Below are positions 27,003 through 35,941 of a stretch of DNA of 64,000 nt, piece after piece. Each line of letters opens with the position of its first letter. Within the stretch, counting starts at the first letter, position 1. Below the pieces are notes generated by a model that was given only the letters and a program-made list of their open reading frames with translations, had not been told where the DNA came from and did no database searches. Origin of the DNA: Minwuia thermotolerans (GTDB taxonomy: Bacteria; Pseudomonadota; Alphaproteobacteria; Minwuiales; Minwuiaceae); the NCBI RefSeq assembly GCF_002924445.1, contig NZ_PIGG01000064.1, positions 1 to 64,000 on the forward strand, written 5' to 3'. A program made the translations under genes and the position numbers.

Positions 27003-27027
27003 ACTCTATCCGGCGAGGGGTTGCGGC

Positions 27028-27240
27028 ATGACACCGACCGACGACGACATGCTGACCGAACGGCTGCACAAGAGCTTCGTTGCGGGAGTTAACTGGCCCG
27101 TGGACGCGGCCTCGCTCGCCGCGCTCGCCGATATCGGTCTGGGTGATGGCGAGATCGCCGCCTATTTCGGCGTCACCGCGGCGGAGGTGGCTGAACTGCG
27201 GCGCCGTTACGCGGCGGCGGTTCGCAAACGGGCGAAATGA
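27028..27240 (+). CDS. Small helix-turn-helix-like protein, 70 residues
   Basis: This short gene starts at an ATG preceded by GCGAGGGG and follows the phasin-like gene by 25 bases. The protein is helical, and residues 36-60 (LADIGLGDGEIAAYFGVTAA) read like a helix-turn-helix of the kind in sigma-4-type or small regulatory proteins. No family name is known to me. Its stop codon lies inside an FNR-type box that serves the next gene. Confidence 0.6.
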   Translation: MTPTDDDMLTERLHKSFVAGVNWPVDAASLAALADIGLGDGEIAAYFGVTAAEVAELRRRYAAAVRKRAK

Positions 27241-27250
27241 TCCAGATCAA
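27237..27250. promoter_or_regulatory. FNR/FixK-type box upstream of the host-attachment-type gene
   Basis: ATGATCCAGATCAA matches TTGAT-N4-ATCAA at 9 of 10 positions. It overlaps the stop codon of the small HTH-like gene and lies 86 bases before the start at 27336, a usual distance for an activator site. Confidence 0.6.
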
Positions 27251-27335
27251 GGACCGCGGTTCGCGGCGCGCCTAGTGATGGCCTCACAATGCCGGGATGC
27301 CTCGGCCCGCCACCGCATTCACAGGAGCGCAGGAA

Positions 27336-27785
27336 ATGAAGAAGACGGTCACCTGGATACTTGTCGCCGATCATCAGCACGCGCGCGTGTTCGCCAACGA
27401 CGGACCGGGGCGGGGCATCGAAGCAGTTGACGACATCGCCCTCGATACGCATCTCGAGCGCAGCGGCGATCTGGATCCGCACGATCCGGATACCGGGTTT
27501 TCGGCGAAGGACGGTGTTCACCACGGATACGAGCCGCGCAGCGACCCGCACCGCAAGGCGGGACGGCGATTCCTCAAGGACGCGGTGGCGGCGCTCGATG
27601 CTGTCGAGAGGAAGCACGGGTTCGACCGCCTGATTCTGGTCGCGCCGCCACGCGCCCTCGGCGAACTGCGGCAGATGCTGCCCGAGACGCTGAAACAGCG
27701 GATCATCGGCGAACTCGATCAGGATCTGACGAAGGCCACGGCGCCCGAACTCGCCACCCATCTCGAAGGCGTCCTCGCCGTCTGA
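27336..27785 (+). CDS. Host-attachment-type protein (Host_attach family)
   Basis: The 149-residue cytoplasmic protein begins WILVADHQHARVFANDGPG, the typical start of the family named for an Agrobacterium attachment protein, and continues with HRKAGRRFLKDAVAALDA and the block RLILVAPPRALGELRQML, also typical. As I recall, this family is related in fold to eRF1-like release-factor domains, which would suit a ribosome role better than attachment; that link needs checking. It begins the transcription unit after the 27237 box and precedes the hibernation-factor gene. Confidence 0.75.
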   Translation: MKKTVTWILVADHQHARVFANDGPGRGIEAVDDIALDTHLERSGDLDPHDPDTGFSAKDGVHHGYEPRSDPHRKAGRRFLKDAVAALDAVERKHGFDRLILVAPPRALGELRQMLPETLKQRIIGELDQDLTKATAPELATHLEGVLAV

Positions 27786-27816
27786 GCGGCCCTTGATCGA
27801 AGCGGAGTTGGAAGTA

Positions 27817-28389
27817 GTGGAAACGCCCCTGGAAATCGCCTTTCACGGCATGGACCATTCGGACGCCGTCGAGGCCCGCATACGCGAGCGCGCTGACCGG
27901 CTTGAGCGCCATTTCGACCGGATCGTGAGTTGCCGCGTCGTCGTCGAGGCGCCGCATCGGCACGGCCATCAGGGCAAGCTCTATCGCGTCAACATCATGA
28001 TCGGCGTGCCGGGCCGGGAACTCGTGGTCAACCGCGCCAGGCCCAACAGCCACGCCCATGAGGACGTCTACGTCGCTCTCCGAGACGCCTTCGACGCGGC
28101 CGACCGCCTGCTGGAGGACCACGCGCGCAAGGTCCGCGGCGACGTCAAGACCCACGAGCCGCCGCTGCTCGGCACGGTCTCGCAGATGTACCCCGATCAC
28201 GGCTTCGCGGTGGATGCGGAGCGACGGCAATATTACTTCCATCGCAATGCCGTGGTCGGCGACTACGAGAAGCTGGAGCCCGGCGATGAGGTCCGGATGG
28301 TCGTCGTCTATGGCGAGAGCCCCGATGGCCCGCAGGCGACGACGATCGAACCTACCGGGCGACTGGGCGCCGGCCATCGGGAAGGCTGA
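27817..28389 (+). CDS. Ribosome hibernation factor (HPF/RaiA) fused to a cold-shock-like domain
   Basis: Residues 1-105 form an HPF/RaiA domain: LEIAFHGMDHSDAVEARIRE at the N-terminus, then basic RNA-facing strands and NSHAHEDVYVALRDAFDAADR. Residues 120-185 look like a cold-shock OB fold (GTVSQMYPDHGFAV, YYFHRNAV, GDEVRMVVVYGE). I choose the GTG at 27817, with GGAG upstream, because it gives the family-like start ETPLEIAFH; a TTG at 27793 lacks a ribosome site. It should bind resting ribosomes, with the second domain perhaps binding RNA. Confidence 0.82.
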   Translation: METPLEIAFHGMDHSDAVEARIRERADRLERHFDRIVSCRVVVEAPHRHGHQGKLYRVNIMIGVPGRELVVNRARPNSHAHEDVYVALRDAFDAADRLLEDHARKVRGDVKTHEPPLLGTVSQMYPDHGFAVDAERRQYYFHRNAVVGDYEKLEPGDEVRMVVVYGESPDGPQATTIEPTGRLGAGHREG

Positions 28390-28440
28390 GCGCCATCCGG
28401 CCACGTCATCACCCGCCCAAGGAACTGGAGTGAGAAGCCA

Positions 28441-28878
28441 ATGAGAGCCTCGACTTCCGATGAGACCCCACCGCCGCTCGACCTCTCGCCCGAGAAGGTC
28501 TGCTACCTGATCGTCAAGGTGCGCGAGTTCGACGTGAAGGACGCCGAGACGGAGCCCGATCCCGGCTCCAATCCGGCGGATGACAAGATGTACGGCGTCC
28601 TTGAGGACCACAAGGACGATCCGGTGGTTCAGGAGATCGTCGAGATCGTCAACGACCTCAACGAGGACGAGCAGAACGCCCTGGTGGCGCTGTACTGGCT
28701 GGGCCGCGGCGATGGCACGCTGAAGGACTGGTCGAACCTGCGTCACGAAGCCAAGCGCGCCCACAATGACCGCACGGCGGACTACCTGCTGGGCGAGCCG
28801 CTGCTGTCGGACTACCTGGAGGAGGGCCTTTCGCAGTTCGGCCACTCCTGCGAGGAGTACGAGCTGGGCCATCTCTGA
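28441..28878 (+). CDS. DUF3775 family protein
   Basis: The 145-residue acidic protein starts with [20 protein letters not shown] and contains a helical core with [21 protein letters not shown], then [17 protein letters not shown], and [19 protein letters not shown] near the end, all of which match what I know as DUF3775. Function is unknown; the family is common in alphaproteobacteria beside stress genes. It has an AAGGAACTGGAGTGA ribosome site and lies 51 bases after the hibernation-factor gene and 43 before the ABC genes. Confidence 0.75.
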   Translation: MRASTSDETPPPLDLSPEKVCYLIVKVREFDVKDAETEPDPGSNPADDKMYGVLEDHKDDPVVQEIVEIVNDLNEDEQNALVALYWLGRGDGTLKDWSNLRHEAKRAHNDRTADYLLGEPLLSDYLEEGLSQFGHSCEEYELGHL

Positions 28879-28921
28879 GGCTGTCCCGGCCGGACTGCGG
28901 CCGCAGCGAGGGGCGCGAGCG

Positions 28922-29665
28922 ATGTCGGAGATTACCGGGGCTTCCGGCCCTGACGGTGACAGGCCGGTCGCCCTTTCGGCCCGCGGCCTGACCAAGGTCT
29001 ACCGCATGGGCGCAGTCGAGGTGCAGGCACTTCGCGGCGTCGACCTCGATCTTTACGAAGGCGAACTGGTGGTGCTGCTGGGACCCTCGGGCAGCGGCAA
29101 GTCGACTCTGCTCAACATCCTGGGTGGGCTCGACGCGCCGACCGACGGGACCGTCCGCTTTCAGGGTGAAGAACTGACCGGCGCCGATGACAGGACGCTG
29201 AACCGTTATCGCCGCGACCATGTCGGCTTCGTCTTCCAGTTCTACAATCTGATTCCCAGCCTGACGGCGCGGGAGAACGTCGCCCTGGTGACGGAAATCG
29301 CCCGGAATCCCATGGCGCCGGCCGAGGCGCTCGAACTCGTCGGTCTGGGCGCGCGTCTGGATCATTTCCCGGCCCAGCTCTCGGGCGGCGAGCAGCAGCG
29401 CGTCGCCATCGCCCGCGCCATCGCCAAACGTCCGGACCTGTTACTCTGCGACGAGCCGACAGGCGCGCTGGATAGCGCCACCGGTATCCTGGTGCTGGAA
29501 GCCCTGCTCAAGGTCAACGAGGAACTGGGCACGACCACGGCGCTGATCACCCACAACGCCGTCATCGCCGACGTGGCCGACCGGATGCTGCGCTTCGCCG
29601 ACGGCCAGATCGCGGAGATCGCCGCGAACGCCCGCCGCCGCTCGCCGAAGGAACTGGCCTGGTGA
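28922..29665 (+). CDS. ABC exporter ATP-binding protein (MacB/LolD-like)
   Basis: The 247-residue ATPase has Walker [10 protein letters not shown] at 54-62, the signature LSGGEQQR at 153-160, Walker B LLLCDEPT at 173-180 and the family block [20 protein letters not shown] at 101-120. The subfamily works with FtsX-like permeases and an HlyD-type adaptor, and those are the next two genes. The start at 28922 follows GAGCG; the stop overlaps the permease GTG. Confidence 0.92.
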   Translation: MSEITGASGPDGDRPVALSARGLTKVYRMGAVEVQALRGVDLDLYEGELVVLLGPSGSGKSTLLNILGGLDAPTDGTVRFQGEELTGADDRTLNRYRRDHVGFVFQFYNLIPSLTARENVALVTEIARNPMAPAEALELVGLGARLDHFPAQLSGGEQQRVAIARAIAKRPDLLLCDEPTGALDSATGILVLEALLKVNEELGTTTALITHNAVIADVADRMLRFADGQIAEIAANARRRSPKELAW

Positions 29666-32034
29666 GGGCGCTCTCCAGCCTGGACCGGAAACTGGTTCGG
29701 GAAATCTGGCGAATGAAGGCCCAGGTGCTGGCCGTCGCCATGGTCATCGCCTCCGGCACTGCGCTGTTGATCATGGCGCTGACGACGATCGAGGCGCTGG
29801 AGGAGACCCGCGACGCCTACTACGAGCGGACGCGTTTCGCCGATGTCTTCGCAGGGGCCCGCCGCGCCCCGGAACGGCTGGCTGCCGACATCGCTTCGAT
29901 CCCCGGGGTTCGCATGGCGCAGACCCGCATCGTCGAGGTCGCAATGCTGGACATGCCGGGCTTTGGCGAGCCCGTGATCGGCCAGATCAATTCGCTGCCC
30001 GAGCACGGGCCGCAACTCCTCAACACCCTGGTGCTCCGCTCGGGACGCCTGCCGGAAGCGAACCGCCCGGACGAGGTTGTCATAGGGGAGCCGTTCGCCG
30101 AGGCGCACGGTCTGGTGCCTGGCGACAGCTTCGGAGCGATCCTGGAGGGGCGCAAGCGGACCCTGCAGGTCGTGGGCACCGCGCTCAGTCCGGAGTTCGT
30201 CTATGCCATCGCGCCGGGCGGGCTGATGCCCGACGACGAGCGTTTCGGCGTCCTGTGGATGGGCCGCGCGGCCATGGCGGCCGCCTATGACATGGACGGC
30301 GCCTTCAACAGCGTCACGCTCGGCCTGTTGCGCGGGGCCGACCCGAACGCGGTCATCACGCGACTGGACGCGCTGCTTGATCCCTATGGCGGAGCCGGCG
30401 CGGTGGCCCGGGCGGAGCAGCTTTCGAACTGGTTCCTTCAGAACGAGATCGATCAGCAGAAGAACATGTCGACCCTGCTGCCGGCGATCTTTCTGGCTGT
30501 CGCGGTGTTCCTGACCAACATGGTGATGGTCCGCCTGATCCAGACCGAACGGCACGAGATCGGCCTGCTCAAGGCCTTCGGCTACACGGACCTCGCGATC
30601 GGGTGGCACTATGCCAAACTGGTGCTGCTGATCGGCGGCATCGGCGTCGGACTGGGCGCGCTGATGGGCGCCTGGCTGGGCCATTTTCAGACGGAACTCT
30701 ACGCCGATTTCTTCCGCTTCCCGTTCCTGCTTTACCGGCCCGGGCCATCCGGCTTTTTGCTGGCGGGCGGGATCAGTCTCGCCGCCGCGCTGGCGGGCAG
30801 TCTGACATCGGTCCGGAAGGCCGTCGCCCTGCCTCCGGCCGAGGCAATGCTGCCGCCGTCGCCACCGGTCTACCGCCGCGACTGGCTGTCGCGCAGCGCC
30901 CCGGCCGCGGGACTCGACGAGCCGACGCGCATGATTCTGCGGCGCATCCTGCGCTGGCCGCTGCGCGCCTTCCTGGCCAGCGCAGGCGTCGCCATGTCGG
31001 TAGCCGTGCTGGTCCTCGCCCTGCAATGGTTGGACGCTGTCGACCATCTGGTCGAGAGCGTCTTCGAGCATGGCCAGCACCAGGACGCGACGATCGGCTT
31101 CGTCGACATCCGGCCGGCCTCGGCGGAACGCAGCTTCGCCGGCCTGCCCGGCGTGCTGACCACCGAGCCCTTCCGCAACGTGGCGGCGCGCCTCCACAAC
31201 GGCCATCTCGGTCTCCGCGAGGGCATAGGCGGCGTGCCGTCGGCGGCGAAGCTGAGCCCCGTGCACGATTTCGAGCTGGGGCCCGTGCCGGTCCCGGAGG
31301 ACGGGTTGCTGATGTCCCGAATCGTGGCAGAGCATCTGGAGGTGGGCGTCGGCGACGTCGTCCGCGTGGAGGTGCTGGAGGGCCGCCGGCCTGTTCTCGA
31401 ATTGCCGGTCGTGCGCATCTTCGACACCTATATCGGCCGGCCCGTGCACATGGAACTGAGTGCGCTCAACCGCGTCATGGGCGATGGACGCGTGATCGAC
31501 GGGCTGCACGTCACGCTCGACAGCGGCCGCCGCGACGAATTCCTGGCCGAGGTCAAGGAACTGCCGGGGGTGGCGGGTGTCCTGTTCCGCCGGGCGGCGA
31601 TCGATCAGGTCTACGAGACCATTGGCGAGACCATGTACATCTTCGTGGGCTTCTTCGTCGCCTTCGCCGCCGTGCTCGCGGTCGGGGTGACCTACAACTC
31701 GGCCCGGATCGCCCTTTCGGAGCGGGCGCGCGAACTGGCGACGCTGCGTGTGCTGGGCTTCGGGCGGTGGGAGATCTCCTACATCCTGCTGGGCGAGATC
31801 GGTCTGCTGACCTGGCTTGCGCTGCCGTTCGGCTGCGCCGTCGGCTTCGGGCTCGCCTGGTACATTGCCGGGGCCTTCGAGACCGAGCTGTTCCGAGTGC
31901 CGTTGGTCATTGCCGACGCGACATATGGCAAGGCGGTGCTCATTGCCCTGGCCGCCACGGCCGCCGCCGCGGCTTTCGTCCGGCAGCGCCTGGATCATCT
32001 CGATCTCATCGCCGTTCTGAAAACACGGGAGTAG
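29662..32034 (+). CDS. ABC transporter permease with two FtsX domains (MacB-type exporter)
   Basis: The 790-residue membrane protein has an N-terminal helix at about 16-37, a large periplasmic domain, an FtsX-type membrane block at about 270-390, a second N-terminal-like helix at about 430-455, a second periplasmic domain and a final FtsX block at about 660-775. [23 protein letters not shown]-type sequence near 675 is diagnostic. This doubled form is used by mechanotransmission exporters. GTG start at 29662 overlaps the ATPase stop by 4 bases. Confidence 0.88.
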   Translation: MRALSSLDRKLVREIWRMKAQVLAVAMVIASGTALLIMALTTIEALEETRDAYYERTRFADVFAGARRAPERLAADIASIPGVRMAQTRIVEVAMLDMPGFGEPVIGQINSLPEHGPQLLNTLVLRSGRLPEANRPDEVVIGEPFAEAHGLVPGDSFGAILEGRKRTLQVVGTALSPEFVYAIAPGGLMPDDERFGVLWMGRAAMAAAYDMDGAFNSVTLGLLRGADPNAVITRLDALLDPYGGAGAVARAEQLSNWFLQNEIDQQKNMSTLLPAIFLAVAVFLTNMVMVRLIQTERHEIGLLKAFGYTDLAIGWHYAKLVLLIGGIGVGLGALMGAWLGHFQTELYADFFRFPFLLYRPGPSGFLLAGGISLAAALAGSLTSVRKAVALPPAEAMLPPSPPVYRRDWLSRSAPAAGLDEPTRMILRRILRWPLRAFLASAGVAMSVAVLVLALQWLDAVDHLVESVFEHGQHQDATIGFVDIRPASAERSFAGLPGVLTTEPFRNVAARLHNGHLGLREGIGGVPSAAKLSPVHDFELGPVPVPEDGLLMSRIVAEHLEVGVGDVVRVEVLEGRRPVLELPVVRIFDTYIGRPVHMELSALNRVMGDGRVIDGLHVTLDSGRRDEFLAEVKELPGVAGVLFRRAAIDQVYETIGETMYIFVGFFVAFAAVLAVGVTYNSARIALSERARELATLRVLGFGRWEISYILLGEIGLLTWLALPFGCAVGFGLAWYIAGAFETELFRVPLVIADATYGKAVLIALAATAAAAAFVRQRLDHLDLIAVLKTRE

Positions 32035-32038
32035 CCAT

Positions 32039-33238
32039 ATGGGCGCCAGGACAAGACGCATCGCAATCTGGGTCGTTCTGCTTCTGCTGCTGGCCGCCGG
32101 CATCGCCTGGGCGCTCCGGCCGCAGCCGGTGCCCGTCGACCTGGCCGCGGTCGAGCGTGGCACGTTGCGCGTGACCATCGACGAGGAGGGCGAGATCCGC
32201 GTGCGCGACGTCTACACGGTTTACGCGCCGCTCCGCGGGCATCTGCTGCGCGTCGAGGCGGAGGCCGGCGATCCCGTGAAGGCGCACGCCACGGAACTGG
32301 CACGGATCGAGCCGGCCTCGCCTGCCTTCCTGGACGTCCGCACCGAAGCGGAACAGGAGGCCGCAGTGGAGGCCGCCCGCGCCGCCCGCGAACTTGCTGC
32401 CGCGGAGGTTGCACGGGCCGAGGCGGACCTCGCATTCGCCGACGGCGAACTGGAAAGGGCCCGCCGGCTGATCCGCCAGCAGACGATTTCGGAGCGCGCG
32501 CTGGACGAAGCCGAGCGCGCCCACCGTGTGGCAGAGGCGGCGCTGCAGACCGCGCGCGCCGCGCTCAATGTCCGCGAGCACGAACTCAAGCAAGCCCGGT
32601 CGCGCCTGCTCACCCGGCCGGAGATCGAGGAACGCGGCGAGCGCTGCGAGTGCGTACCGGTCACCGCGCCTGTCAGCGGCGTCGTCCTGCGGGTGATCCG
32701 CCGCAGCGAAGGAGTGGTCGAGGCGGGCGCCGAGCTTATGGAGATCGGCGATCCCGGAGATCTCGAAGTGGCGGTCGACCTGCTGTCGGAAGACGCCGTA
32801 CGCATCGAGCCCGGCCAGCCCGCCATCCTGAGCGGTTGGGGTGGCCCGGACCTCGCGGCGGTCGTGCGCCGGATCGATCCCCTGGCCGAGACGCGGATCT
32901 CGGCCCTGGGCATCGAGGAACAGCGGGTGGAGGTGGTGCTCGACATCACCAATCCGCCCGAGGACTGGCGGCGGTTGGGGCACGGCTTCCGCGTCGATGT
33001 CGGCGTGGTTCTGTTCCAGGACGAAGTCCTCAAGGCGCCGCTCGGCGCGCTGTTCCGCGAAGGCGGCGACTGGGCTGTTTTCGTCGAAGGCGGCGGCCGG
33101 GCGGAACTGCGCTTTGTCGAGACGGGCGCGCGCAACAGCCTTTTCGCCGAGATCCGCGGCGGTCTCGACGCTGGCGAGAGCGTCGTGCTCTATCCCAGCG
33201 ACCGCGTGCGGGACGGCGGCCGCATCGAGCCGCGTTGA
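32039..33238 (+). CDS. HlyD/MFP-family periplasmic adaptor of the ABC exporter
   Basis: The 399-residue protein has an N-terminal anchor at about 7-25, a split lipoyl/barrel-sandwich hybrid (first half about 60-85, second half TAPVSGVVLRVIRRSEGVV near 215), a long alpha-hairpin at about 95-190 rich in Ala, Glu and Arg, and a beta-barrel (EPGQPAILSGWGG). It lies four bases after the permease stop and completes a tripartite-type exporter, lacking an outer-membrane channel gene. Cargo unknown; the FNR-type context suggests lipids, siderophore-like products or damaged envelope material. Confidence 0.88.
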   Translation: MGARTRRIAIWVVLLLLLAAGIAWALRPQPVPVDLAAVERGTLRVTIDEEGEIRVRDVYTVYAPLRGHLLRVEAEAGDPVKAHATELARIEPASPAFLDVRTEAEQEAAVEAARAARELAAAEVARAEADLAFADGELERARRLIRQQTISERALDEAERAHRVAEAALQTARAALNVREHELKQARSRLLTRPEIEERGERCECVPVTAPVSGVVLRVIRRSEGVVEAGAELMEIGDPGDLEVAVDLLSEDAVRIEPGQPAILSGWGGPDLAAVVRRIDPLAETRISALGIEEQRVEVVLDITNPPEDWRRLGHGFRVDVGVVLFQDEVLKAPLGALFREGGDWAVFVEGGGRAELRFVETGARNSLFAEIRGGLDAGESVVLYPSDRVRDGGRIEPR

Positions 33239-33250
33239 GCCGGCGGCCCG

Positions 33251-34252
33251 TCAGGGGCGGAGCAGGATCTTGCCCACGTGGCTGTTGGTTTCCATGAAGT
33301 CGTGCGCCTCGCCTGCTCGCTCCAGCGGGAAGACCCGGTCGACCACCGGACGGACCGCGCCGCTCTCCAGCAGCGGCCGGACCTCCTCGTCCAGCGCCTG
33401 ACGGATTTCGGCCTTCTGCTCGATCGTCCGCGCCCAGAGGGTGGAGCCGGTAATGGTCAGCCGCCGGGTCAGCAGGGTGCCCACGGCGAAGTCGGCGCGG
33501 TCGCTCTCTAGCAGGCCGATCATGACGACCTTGCCCTCCACCGCCAGCGCCTCGAGGTTCCGCTGCATGTAGGAGCCGGCGACCATGTCGAGGATCAGGT
33601 CGACGCCCTCGCCGCCGGTGAGCCGTTTCGCTTCCGCGACGAAATCCGATTCGCTGTGGTTGATGACGTGTTGCGCGCCGAGCTGGCGGCAGATCTCGCC
33701 CTTGGCGTCGGAGCCGGTCGAGGCGATGACCTCGGCGCCGAAGGCCCGGCCGAGCTGCAGTGCGATCACCCCGATACCGCTGCTGGCGCCGTGGACGAGG
33801 AAGCGCGTGCCTCGCTTCAGCCCGCCGCGGTCGAAGACGTTGGTCCAGACGGTGAAAAGCGCTTCGGGAAGGGCGGCGGCTGCGGCGAGGTCGACATTCT
33901 CGGGCACGGCCATGGTCAGCCGCTCGTCGGCGAGCGCATGACTGGCATAGGCGCCGTCCTTCATCAGACAGCAGACCCTGTCGCCGGGTTTCCACAGCGT
34001 TACCTGGTCGCCCGCCGCCACGACACGGCCGGAGACTTCCAGGCCGAGCACATCGTAGTCGGTGCCCGGCGGCGCGGGGTAGGTCCGCGCGCGCTGCAGG
34101 ATATCGCCGCGGTTGATACCCGTGGCCGCGACCTCGACCAGCACGTCGCGCGGCCCCGGCACGGGCATTGGCCGGTCCTCCGCGACCAGTGATTCGGGGC
34201 CGCCGCCTTTCCTCGCAGAGACGACGCGCATCGTCGCCGGCAGGTTCTTCAC
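33251..34252 (-). CDS. NAD(P)H quinone oxidoreductase, PIG3/zeta-crystallin-like MDR family
   Basis: The protein of about 333 residues is a zinc-independent medium-chain reductase. The NAD(P) site appears as LVHGASSGIGVIALQLGRAFG near residues 152-172 and the N-terminal catalytic fold as VAATGINRGDILQRARTYP. I choose the GTG at 34252, giving the family-like N-terminus KNLPATMRVV; the ATG seven codons later is the alternative. It reduces quinones or enones. It converges on the exporter operon, with 12 bases between stops. Confidence 0.88.
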   Translation of the reverse strand: MKNLPATMRVVSARKGGGPESLVAEDRPMPVPGPRDVLVEVAATGINRGDILQRARTYPAPPGTDYDVLGLEVSGRVVAAGDQVTLWKPGDRVCCLMKDGAYASHALADERLTMAVPENVDLAAAAALPEALFTVWTNVFDRGGLKRGTRFLVHGASSGIGVIALQLGRAFGAEVIASTGSDAKGEICRQLGAQHVINHSESDFVAEAKRLTGGEGVDLILDMVAGSYMQRNLEALAVEGKVVMIGLLESDRADFAVGTLLTRRLTITGSTLWARTIEQKAEIRQALDEEVRPLLESGAVRPVVDRVFPLERAGEAHDFMETNSHVGKILLRP

Positions 34253-34343
34253 TGAGGCTGTCCCCACCTTCTCCCCCTCGGTTCGAACAGAAATGGAAAC
34301 CGCAAGGATAGGGCGGCGGGCGGCGCAATCAACGCAGGCGGCG

Positions 34344-34994
34344 TCAGGCGGCCCGCTTCTCGATCCTGTCCAGATCCTTCGCCAGGTCGGCGCGGACCAG
34401 CGCGGCGACCAGTGTCTGGAAACGGTCCCGTTCCACCAGCTTTGCAAGCCGGTCGCCGCGGTCCGGCAGGCCGAGTTCCTTCGCGGCGCTGCGCGCCTTG
34501 CGATCGGCGAAGGGGTACAGCTCCTCCCAGGCGATCTGCGCCTCGCGGAAGAAGATGTCGACACCGACGTCGCCCAGCCCCTTGAACGCCTTCAGGTGTT
34601 TGCGCATCTCCGCCGGGTCCTTGTCGGCGCGGCGGCGCAGGCTGCGCAGGTCGCCGTCATATTCGTCCATCAGGCGCTCGACCATGTCGCCCAGCATGCT
34701 GGCCGTGCTCTCGTCGAAACGGGCGTAGCCGGAGCGGTTGAGCACATCCACGCGCTCTCGCCAGGTGCTGTCGGCCAGTTTCGGCGCGGTGGTCCAGCCG
34801 GCGTCAGCCAGCCCCTGCGCCGCGCTCACGGCCTTGTCGGCGGAGATGCGGGCGCTCATGAGGATCGAAGCGCAGAGCCAGCGGAAAAGCGGCGAAGGCG
34901 TGTTCTTCGAAAGGTCGATACCGAGCTCGCCGGAATATGTCCGGCCGTGGCTCTTCATCAGGGCGTCGACCAGCGAGTCGCGTTTCGCGCTCAT
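34344..34994 (-). CDS. HhH-GPD-like (endonuclease III superfamily) protein without iron-sulfur cluster
   Basis: The 216-residue protein is helical, and its middle follows DNA glycosylases: LFRWLCASILMSARISADKA resembles the endonuclease III entry helices, and FKGLGDVGVDIFFREAQ (about 140-156) is a helix-hairpin-helix with a changed residue at the lysine position. AD in PFADRKARSAA may supply the catalytic Asp. The four-Cys cluster motif is absent. It may be a structural or noncanonical repair protein; the assignment is moderate. Confidence 0.55.
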   Translation of the reverse strand: MSAKRDSLVDALMKSHGRTYSGELGIDLSKNTPSPLFRWLCASILMSARISADKAVSAAQGLADAGWTTAPKLADSTWRERVDVLNRSGYARFDESTASMLGDMVERLMDEYDGDLRSLRRRADKDPAEMRKHLKAFKGLGDVGVDIFFREAQIAWEELYPFADRKARSAAKELGLPDRGDRLAKLVERDRFQTLVAALVRADLAKDLDRIEKRAA

Positions 34995-35151
34995 CGTTCG
35001 ATCTCCTTTCTTCGGATGACGATATGATCCGGATGTCGAGGCCTGCGCCGCGGATTCAATGGGCGCAGATCAGGGCCGCGGCGGGTCGGCTTTCCGCCTG
35101 CGGCCATCCGCGCTATCAAGGCGGCGTCGAACAATCTGGGGGGCGAGAGCG

Positions 35152-35919
35152 ATGAGCGAACTGTCCGGCAAGAGCTGTCTGATCACCGGCGCCAGCCGCG
35201 GCATCGGCGCGGCTGCGGCGCGCCATTTCGGCGAACTGGGCGCCAGGGTGACGCTGCTCGCACGCAGCCGCCGCACGATCCAGGAGATTGCCGACGAGAT
35301 CGTGAAAGCGGGCGGCCACGCCATCGCGGTGGGGGCCGACGTCGCCAGCTACGCGGATGTCGAGGCCGCGGTGGCGAAGGCCGTCGAGGCGCATGGCGGC
35401 CTGGACGTGCTGGTCAACAATGCCGGCCTGATCGAACCGATCGCGCGCCTTGCCGAGAGCGATCCGGACGAATGGACCAAGGTGGCGGACGTCAACTACA
35501 AGGGGGTCTATTTCGGCCTGCGCGCCGCCCTGCCGGTGATGCTGAAGTCGGGCGGCGGCACCGTCGTCAACGTCAGCTCCGGCGCGGCGACCAGCGCGCT
35601 GGAAGGCTGGAGCCACTATTGTTCCTCCAAGGCTGCGGCGCTCTCGCTGACCGCCTGCGCGCACAAGGAATACGGCGCGGAGGGCATCCGCGTGCTCGGC
35701 ATCAGCCCCGGCACTGTGCGCACCGACATGCAGGTCGCCATCAAGGCCTCCGGCATCAATCCGGTCAGCCGGCTCGACCCTTCGGTCCACATTCCAGCCG
35801 AGTGGGTGGCGAAGGCCATCGCCTGGCTCTGCACCGAGGCGTCCGACGACTGGCTCGGCCGCGATTTTCCGCTGCGCTCGAAGGAGGGCCGGGCCGCCGT
35901 CGGCCTGACCGCCGATTGA
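35152..35919 (+). CDS. Short-chain dehydrogenase/reductase
   Basis: The 255-residue enzyme has the classical SDR plan: cofactor motif TGASRGIG at residues 12-19, VNNAG at 88-92, catalytic Ser142/143 in NVSSG, and YCSSK with Tyr156 and Lys160. The cofactor loop with Arg at ASRG and LLARSRR suggests NADPH. Substrate unknown. It is followed 22 bases later by the D-aminoacylase gene, so the two may share a transcript. Confidence 0.9.
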   Translation: MSELSGKSCLITGASRGIGAAAARHFGELGARVTLLARSRRTIQEIADEIVKAGGHAIAVGADVASYADVEAAVAKAVEAHGGLDVLVNNAGLIEPIARLAESDPDEWTKVADVNYKGVYFGLRAALPVMLKSGGGTVVNVSSGAATSALEGWSHYCSSKAAALSLTACAHKEYGAEGIRVLGISPGTVRTDMQVAIKASGINPVSRLDPSVHIPAEWVAKAIAWLCTEASDDWLGRDFPLRSKEGRAAVGLTAD

Positions 35920-35941
35920 CGCCACCGGCCGGGAGGACGCC

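Noticed and set aside
29362-32178. Very long minus-strand open frame opposite the ABC permease
   Set aside because: It mirrors a strong plus-strand permease with recognisable FtsX blocks, and its translation is low-complexity with His, Gln and Arg excess, as expected from high-GC antisense.
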